A stretch of 27,578 bases of DNA from Balamuthia mandrillaris (lineage: Eukaryota; Discosea; Longamoebia; Balamuthiidae): the NCBI GenBank assembly GCA_031835245.1, contig JAVKOQ010000559.1, forward strand, positions 1 through 27,578, read 5' to 3'. This document shows, one piece after another, positions 20,610 through 27,578 of the stretch. The translations under genes were made by a program, and so were the position numbers. The first letter of the stretch is position 1. Each line of letters begins with the position of its first letter. Under the pieces are notes generated by a model. That model was not told the DNA's origin, did no database searches, and saw only the letters and a program-made list of their open reading frames with translations.

Positions 20610-20825
20610 TCTTTTCTGTCTTCGTGTTTTTTTTTGTTGATTTTTTTTTGATATCGTCAAAAAACCACAATTATTCCATCGATAATCGGATAAAAGGTGT
20701 TCATCTTTCATGACGACACACGACCGGAGGAGTATGCTTGGAATGCGAATTACCATTTTTGCGTGAATGCTGACATCACCAAGAAAAAAAAAGGTAGCGC
20801 TGAAAGAGGGCCTCTAACTGGAGTG
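20610..20825. promoter_or_regulatory. Divergent promoter of FTS/AKTIP and DEPDC5
   Basis: The two start codons are 216 bases apart. The region has T runs near 20625-20650, an AT-rich stretch with the word ATCGATAATCGGATAA near 20677, and an A run near 20785. In-frame ATGs upstream of 20826 exist (for example 20697) but the family N-terminus supports 20826. Confidence 0.45.
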
Positions 20826-22120
20826 ATGGCGGAGAGCGAGAAAACGTTCTCGCTGTGGTGCCATGACGCCAAGCATGGCAAGCTAAGCGGAGAGGACCTG
20901 GTCATCAGCCCGGAGGTCTTTCCTAACGTCAAAGTAGGGGACATCGTGAGCATCTGGGACCCCGATCGTCTGGAAAAGCAACTCTACCTGCAAGTACAAA
21001 AACTCGAAACCAACGAAGCAAAAGGTTATCTTGTTCTTCTTGTTCTTCTTCTTCTTGTTCTTCTTCTTCTTCTTCTTCTTGTTCTTGTTCTTCTTCTTCT
21101 TCTGCTTCTTCTTCTTCTTGTTCTTCTTCTTCTTCTGCTTCTTCAGTTATGGGTGGTGATCAAAGTACTTTTTTTAAAAAAAACCTTTTGCTTTCAACAG
21201 GAGCGCCTTCAACTACTTTCAGCGCTGCGAACAAGCTACAAATCAGTTTGAGCAAGACCATCGCTCAGCAGTTTGGCTTTGCCTCAAGGCAGTCGGTCGG
21301 TGTGGCGGTGGTGGAGTCGGAGGCATGCGCTGTGGACTTTGTGGAGCTGAGCTTCAAGGACCAGTGCCTTGGGAGGAGCGACCTCTGGCGGCTACAGCAG
21401 AGCCTCCTTCATACTTGTCTCTACGTGCAGAAAGCACTTACTTTTTCTTGCATGCGGGTTTGTTTTTCCTCTTACTTTGCTTTCTTGTTCATTCTTCTTC
21501 TTCGTCCTTCTTCATCCTCTTTCTGCTTGGTGTTTACTTCTCCTTCCTATTTCTTATGTTCAAAGGTGCACCAACTTAACTTCTGGCTTCATCCCTCCCA
21601 CGGGAAAACATTGAAATAGGTAACTGTATCAGATCTGTTGAAGGATGGCAAATCAGTGCTAAGCGGATATGTATCCAAAGATACCAAGTTTGTGCTGCGC
21701 AGTCGTTCCGCCAAGTTCCACTTTCTCGTTCAAATGAGCCGTGAAATGTGGGACTTTTCTGAGGATGGCGAAGTGGAGCTTCACTTTGAACTGGTTAGTC
21801 AGAGACTTGTCGAAAGACGAAAGTTATGTGACTAAAAAATCAACAATAGGTCAGCAAGTTTTTGTACAAGTTGTTCGGCAAGTGGAAAGAAGTAGGTGCT
21901 AATCACTCTGTGAGTCTTACTATTTTCTCAAGAGCTTACTACACCACAATTGGGTATGCGATTTTCGTTGCTTTTCGTTTGAGCTGTTCTCACATCATTA
22001 TCTTTTGTTGTACCGTACTCACAAACTCACCAGGGGCGGATTTCTCGTAGACTCTAATGGTAGTCTACCAGAAGGACTTGAGACCGATTACGATGGCCGA
22101 AAGTACAAAGATTTCTATAA

Positions 22121-22160
<40 letters not shown>

Positions 22161-24000
22161 GTTCAGACTTTAATGCCAAATATGGCTTCCAGACAGTGCT
22201 ATCAGAGGAGAAACGGCCGTCTGGCGATTGGGATTCGGTCATTCCATTATTAAAACGAGAGTTTACGCAATTTCCTATTTCGATGGGATGGAATCCTCTC
22301 AGTTCTGCTAACGGTACTCTCCCTGTTCTTACTTCTTTATGTGAAACTAACCAAATTGTATCCTGTTTGAAAAGAGGGAGCAGTTCAAAACGCAGTTACA
22401 GTAATGAACAGCACCGCTCAGAGAGGAAACCTTTTGGAAGCTATAAACCTGGCGTTAATCGACTTTGACAAAGTATGTTTTCGAGTCAATTAGCTTCCTT
22501 TTCTTTTCTCTTCTATTGTTTGCATCGTATTCTCACACATAAAAATACAGCCATACATAGATAGAGACTTGAGAACAACGGGACAGGGCATTGTGATCAT
22601 AACGGGCAGTACTGGGGTGTTTGAAGTGGACGCTACTCTCACGCAAGTCACCAAACAGAAGATGGTGGATCATGGTGTTGGCTGCGATCTCGTTTGTCTC
22701 AGCAAACGGCCGCTGCACATGGTCCCTCTATTCAAGTACAAACCGTCAGTAGCGAAACGCAGCGACAACACCACAGGAGACAGCTCTCCTGTGGTGGATC
22801 CCGTTCCTCCTTCTTCTACTGCTGCCGATAGCTTACCCAAAGGATGGACTAAAGGCCAAACCTCATCTTTACCAATTGACGCTAGAACTGATCCATCCTC
22901 TCCTTCTTCTTCTTCTGTTACTTCCCCCACCAAAACCTCCAACACTGCTACAGCTATCTACAAGCCGAAATCTCAGTATAATGTGCCACATTGGCTGTAC
23001 ATAAGTTTCTTCAATCCAAACGCGGATGCTGCCTCGATTGGTGGCACTAAAGGAGCATTCAAACCTCGTTGCAACATGCTACACCTACAGTTTTGCCCAA
23101 GTTTGTCAAGTCTTTCTCATTGCTGCATTCTTATCTCTTCACCTTTCGGCTCATTTCTCTTCTCTCTCTCTCTCTCTCTCTCTCTCGCTCTCTCTCAATT
23201 ACTTCATGTTCACAGACCCTGCAGACAATTGTGCAAGGCATGGTGTCATCGTTCCATTCGGTAAAATAAAGCCATCCTACAAGGAAGATTACCTGTCTTC
23301 AAGCCATGACGCACATGCTCCATCCCTTCGTCATTTTGCCAATTACGATGAATCCGTGTTTAGCCTTGACGAGCCAAACAAAGTGGATGCAGCAGGAAAT
23401 GGCTCTCAGTTTCCATTCCTATCAGGAGGACGAGACATAGACAACAAATCCCCCACCATAGGTGCGCGCATCAGACCAATGCACGACATTGACTATAAGA
23501 TCCAAAGCGAAGCACCTCCTGATTTGTTGGGAAGACAACCGCCATCACAAGTTCTTCGTTCTCCTGAGAGTAATAATTATCCAACCAAACCTCATAAGCT
23601 TCGCCCAAAGCAACCGGTTAGGTTTTTTTTTGTTACTCTTGCACCTGTTCTTTCGATTCCACTGATCGTCTTCTTTCTTCTCGCTTTCAAATTTGTTTCA
23701 CAGCATTTGAACCCATTTCAAAGCTTGTGGAGTCAAGGACCTGGCGGATGGCAATGCAGTACCAGTCCTGATAATTACAGCAGCAACCGTCGGAGATGGT
23801 CTCATCTCTTTCACGAATCCATATATTCTACTGTTGGTACGTCAGGAGAAAACAAGAAATATTTTCTGTGTGGTATGTCTAACTAACCAACCTACAGAAC
23901 ACAAAGAATACGCCTATGCCCCAAACTGGAAGTCTTTGTGCGAACCTGCTTCTTTGCCGATCACCACCGATTATTGCCCTACTGACACAGAATTGTTCGG

Positions 24001-24031
<31 letters not shown>

Positions 24032-24904
24032 GCTCTTCCACTCACTCATTTCTCTGTTACTAATTCGATGCATTAACATCCCTCTTTTGCTTCCTCTCAA
24101 ATCAATGTTCGAGCAGCCGACAAAACTTTTTGGAAAGTAACCATACGCTGAATGCAGACGATTCTGGGCCATACAAGGACAAGACAAAGGCCCTGCTGCG
24201 AGAGATCGTGGCTCAGCGTCTCGAACAAGGCTATCAAATCATAGTGTCTCCGCCGCCGCTTCACGATCCTTCTCGTGGCATCACCACACCTACCAAACTC
24301 CCTTCTTCGTCTTCAAGTCAACAAGCGGCTGTCCCATCGCCGGTTCCTCGAGATCACATGGCAGCATCCAGCGCTACTACTTCCGAAGCCAGTGGCGGTT
24401 ATCGCCTCAGTCTTGGTCATGACTATCATGAATTCACTTTGGAAGGCCAAAACATTCGCGTTCGTGTATGTACTTCGCGTTGTTCATTCCTATTTTTTGT
24501 GCTAACCTATAAAACAAACGTACAACAGCGGTATTATAAGAAGAATGATAGGCGGTCTAAAGGTACACAAATGACTTACAACTATGAGCTAAGCTCGCCG
24601 CTATTGTGCGAAACAAAGTTCTATCCGGCCAACACCACTATTACCTACAAGGAGGATAATTATTCTTGGAACTATCTTGACCAGCTAATATGTGGTTACG
24701 TGGACACTTTATTTGATAGTCTCAAGTACGCCTGTCTCAAGTTTGTGATAGCTCCAGTTCAACAAGAAGATAAAGAACAAGCTCAGGTCACAGCATTTAC
24801 GGCTTTTAAGAGCTTTTTAGAAACGCGCAACCAGGCCGCTCGTAGTGATGCTTCAAACGCGACCTCAACCAACAAAGATGACAGCAGAATGCTTGTTCAC
24901 ACGG

Positions 24905-24943
<39 letters not shown>

Positions 24944-27313
24944 GTTCATTTCATTCTGGTTAAGAAAATATTCTAATGGTATTTGGCACAGATATCCAAA
25001 TTCGCTCTGTGGTCACAAACAGAGGAAGGTGCGACAGGCAGAGTTCCAGATAATTCAAAAAAAATTAACCCAAATGATGTAAGCTTTAGTGCTTCCTCCT
25101 ATTCCTTCTATTCTTTTTGTACTCAAAATGTTATCCTTTTCTTGTTATTGTGAAGATTGAACGGTTAGTATTGGCACTAAGAGATGAGGCAGGATTGGCT
25201 CCTTTAACAAGAGACCGGCGGTGGCGCTTTCGAACATACACAAATTGCTTCGTTGGTGTGTTTTAGTATCAGGCCCGATCTTTTCTCTTCTCATACTAAT
25301 TCTCTTTCTGTTTTCCGGCAAATCTTGGTTATAAAGGCTCAGAAGCGGTTGACTGGTTAATGAAGAATGTGGATGTGACCTCACGAAGAGAGGCAGAAGC
25401 CCTTGGTCAACAATTACTGTTGAGTGGTTATATCTCACATGTAGCAGGAAAGAAGCATTTCAAAGACGGGAAATTCTTTTATCGTCTCACCAAGGTACCT
25501 ATTTTCTTTTAACAACATTGTTCTCGCCAATTCTGAACAGCCTTATCAAAAATTCCAAACAGAGGACTGTCTCATCGCGACAAATTTTTTCCAGTCAGCA
25601 ACAGATAGCTGAAAGAGAGCAATCATGTAGCGAGGAAGGTCTTACTGGAACTGGTTCTTCGGATGGTACGCAGAGGCCACGGCGGCGCACCGGCGATTCT
25701 GAACCATCATCGTCATCATCAAAAGGTAACAAGTCGCAACAACAGCAACAAACTACGCCACCATTGATACCTCGTATCACTCCTGCACGCACGATAAAGC
25801 AGCAGCATCAATCCTCTGCTGAGCTTCATCGCTCTTCCACCGCACAGTCCCCATCACCCTCTGCTGGAACCTCTCCTACGAACTCTTCGGGTCTGGTGTC
25901 GGCAGCTGTGGAGGTTACCCTAACGTCGTTTAACGAAGAGGAGGAAGAAACAAGCAAAGGAATGGCCACTTGTCAAACCAAAACAATGAAAATTGAAATG
26001 AATCCGCGAAAGACAGACCGTTATGAGTGGGTGGTGCGTATATGGTTTATTGTACAAATCAGGTTTGTTTCTTTTTATGAAACCCTCTCACCTTTTTTAA
26101 AATCTTAATTAGTATATGAACTACGACTCGGTGTACAATCCCTACGAGTGGTATCACATTGAGTTTCAATGGCTGGTGTGTACGCCTGCCGTTTTGGAGG
26201 ACTTCCTATACATGATAGAGAGGAAAGCCAAGAACCTTGGCCTCCGCTGGATTCCTATCCCAATTCACCTAATGGATAGAACTAAAGTACGCGTTCATGT
26301 CTTAAAAAGTTGTTAGCATTCTACTCACTCTAATTGTTAACAGCGGTACAACCCGTTTTATATGCCAGTTGAAGTAAGCCTTGTGTTGGAAGGTTGTAAA
26401 GTTATTTCTCCTCAAACTGATGAGCCAACCAGCGGCGCTTCGGCTCGTCCTTCTGCCAACAACAGCGAAAATTGCATTCAAATAGAATCAAGCACTATGC
26501 TCGCATTGCAGCAGGAAATTCTGTCTCTCAACAACTTTATTCTCAACAAGACTACAGGCGACCAACACTATATCCACGTAAGTGGGCTTGTATTTGCTCA
26601 AATTGTTCCAGAAGGCTTTTTATGGTATACTCTTCTCTTAGTCATCCCCCCTTGTTTCCAAAAATAACGAATCCTGTGTCCATTATTGCAGCATGTATAA
26701 CCATCTGCCCGCTGTGCATCATCGGTTGCGAGAAAGTCAGATCGTGATAGAGAATCTACGCACCTTCTGCAGCGATCCGAAGCGAGTTCGCATGTTTTTG
26801 GGCCATATCCTCGACCCTCGCTCTCTCCAGTCTCTTGACGAAACTGCGGAAGAGGCCCTTCTGGAGAATTACCAGTTCCCAGACCTGCCTGCTTCCGTCT
26901 CGTCTTCCTCTTTTTCCACTTCTTATTCTTCTGCTCCAACCTCTTCCTCCTTTGATATCTTTGGCGAGCAAACGCCTCCTCATTGGGCTGCTGCCAAGGT
27001 ATCTGCCACCATGAAGCATTCGAGCCACGAAAGAATTGCATCGCCCAGACGAAACGCACCACTACAGCACCCTCCTTCCCAGTCATCGAAAACCATTTCT
27101 ACCCCGACTCTCCCACAAACTTCTTCTGTCGGTCCTGCCAAAGGAACGAACATTGCCACCAGCACTCCTGTAGCCACCTCTTCCTCTCCTTCCTCTTCTC
27201 CTTCCTCCCATTATTTCAGCTCATCCAACAGCAGTGGGCATCGCGCCGCGGCTTACTATGCTGCTGTTCAGGGCGGGTCTCCCAGTTGGGATGTCTTCAA
27301 CAGTTCCTTTTAG
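20826..27313 (+). CDS. DEPDC5: DEPDC5/Iml1, GATOR1 subunit (TORC1 pathway), 20 exons
   Basis: DEPDC5/Iml1 with NPRL2 and NPRL3 forms GATOR1, the GAP for RagA/Gtr1 that switches off TORC1 at the lysosome in amino-acid starvation. Exons: 20826-21024, 21201-21457, 21620-21793, 21850-21953, 22034-22121, 22193-22313, 22375-22472, 22551-23100, 23216-23616, 23704-23836, 23898-23994, 24117-24465, 24529-24903, 24992-25078, 25156-25255, 25337-25494, 25563-26033, 26113-26286, 26344-26624, 26692-27313; all phases match, about 1612 residues (human 1603). Landmarks: LVISPEVFPNVKVGDIV, LSFKDQCLGRSDLWRL, SREMWDFSEDGEV, TAQRGNLLEAINLAL, GVGCDLVCLSKRPLHMVPLF, NWKSLCEPASLPITTDY, QGYQIIV, YSWNYLDQLIC, and a DEP domain (about 1012-1097, NCFVGSEAVDWL). 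The C-terminal domain has YIHVSGLVFAQI, which reads through a GTAAGTG that is not used as a splice site. A Ser/Thr/Pro-rich tail of about 150 residues is extra. Introns carry CT or CTT tracts. Confidence 0.95.
21027..21145 (+). repeat. (CTT)n/(TTCTTG)n tract in DEPDC5 intron 1
   Basis: About 118 bases of CTT triplets interrupted by TTCTTG and TTCTGC, on the sense strand, starting directly after the 5' splice site. Confidence 0.9.
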
Positions 27314-27403
27314 CAAAAATTGTTTTTGTTTGCGGCTTTTTATGTTATCGCTTGCGCAATATGAATGACAAAGAACGAAGGAAATGGATGGGCAACTAAG
27401 AGC

Positions 27404-27521
27404 CTAGTAATCATGGAGGAGGCCCATCGTTGCAGCAACCCTTCGTCGCACATCCGCATCTTTTTGCCGGAGAAGAGCCACGAGAGCTTTGTTTTGAGGC
27501 AGCAGATTAAGATGGACAGTC

Positions 27522-27578
<57 letters not shown>
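27404..27578 (-). CDS. C-terminal exon of a HEAT-repeat-like protein (partial)
   Basis: On the minus strand an exon 27486-27404 reads ALVALLRQKDADVRRRVAATMGLLHDY and stops at TAG. The pattern LxxLLxxxDxxVRxxxAxxxGLL is a textbook HEAT/ARM helix pair. It follows an AAAG 3' splice site and, upstream, a pure CT tract on the sense strand (GA on the plus strand, 27521-27578) like the other introns here. The rest of the gene lies beyond the right edge, so no identity can be given. It is tail to tail with DEPDC5 with about 90 bases between stop codons. An ATG on the plus strand at 27413 gives a short frame running into GA repeats and is less convincing. Confidence 0.55.
27521..27578 (-). repeat. (GA)n tract at the right edge, CT on the minus strand
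   Basis: About 58 bases of nearly pure GA reaching the window end. Its polarity fits an intron of the minus-strand HEAT gene. Confidence 0.9.

Noticed and set aside
21551-21619. Possible extra DEPDC5 exon before 21620
   Set aside because: Its frame meets a stop at the AAATAG acceptor; skipping it gives the family sequence in phase.
26578-26583. GTAAGT as a 5' splice site in DEPDC5 exon 19
   Set aside because: Reading through it gives YIHVSGLVFAQI, which matches the conserved YIHVTGTVF block of the family.

Overview
This is nuclear DNA from a eukaryote, most likely a free-living protist. It has many short GT-AG introns (roughly 55-260 bases), dense genes on both strands, a pol III-type tRNA gene, and products that exist only in eukaryotes: the elongation factor ELOF1, the mRNA-export helicase Dbp5/DDX19, a GAS41/Yaf9 YEATS protein, the UEV protein FTS/AKTIP, the GATOR1 subunit DEPDC5/Iml1 and an importin-alpha-like ARM protein. 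Introns are packed with pyrimidine microsatellites. From general impression only, this style resembles the foraminiferan Reticulomyxa; that lineage guess is weak. No virus-like element, transposon or CRISPR array was found.

Layout, left to right: a long intronless, charge-segregated disordered protein (minus, runs off the left edge); ELOF1 (plus); a five-exon multi-pass membrane protein (minus); tRNA-His(GTG) (minus); Dbp5/DDX19 (plus, 8 exons); a beta-propeller protein (plus, 6 exons); a roughly 4.7 kb, about 16-exon gene (minus) whose exons join in one continuous frame into EF-hand pair / importin-alpha-like ARM solenoid / PB1 / four-EF-hand module; a small basic, probably mitochondrial ribosomal protein (plus); KGD4, a small subunit of 2-oxoglutarate dehydrogenase (minus); a GAS41-type YEATS protein (plus); a single-LIM protein (minus); FTS/AKTIP (minus); DEPDC5/Iml1 (plus, 20 exons, about 1612 residues); and the last exon of a HEAT-repeat gene (minus, cut by the right edge).

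Genes alternate between divergent pairs sharing 150-700 bp upstream regions and convergent pairs 80-250 bp apart. The genes do not form one pathway. ELOF1, Dbp5 and GAS41 act in chromatin, transcription and mRNA export; KGD4 and the ribosomal-like protein are mitochondrial; FTS (endosome-dynein adaptor) and DEPDC5 (lysosomal TORC1 inhibitor) share one short divergent promoter.

The strongest candidate for something undescribed is the calcium-binding importin-alpha / PB1 / EF-hand fusion at 10461-15138. Its PB1 part has no start codon of its own, exon phases agree across all junctions, and the importin-like part has lost most of the Trp/Asn ladder that binds classical nuclear-localisation signals. 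A second theme is intron structure: (CT)n tracts lie on the sense strand, usually just after the 5' splice site, and T-run/A-run palindromes sit near 3' splice sites. All exon structures were worked out by hand from splice signals, frame and family similarity, without transcript data.
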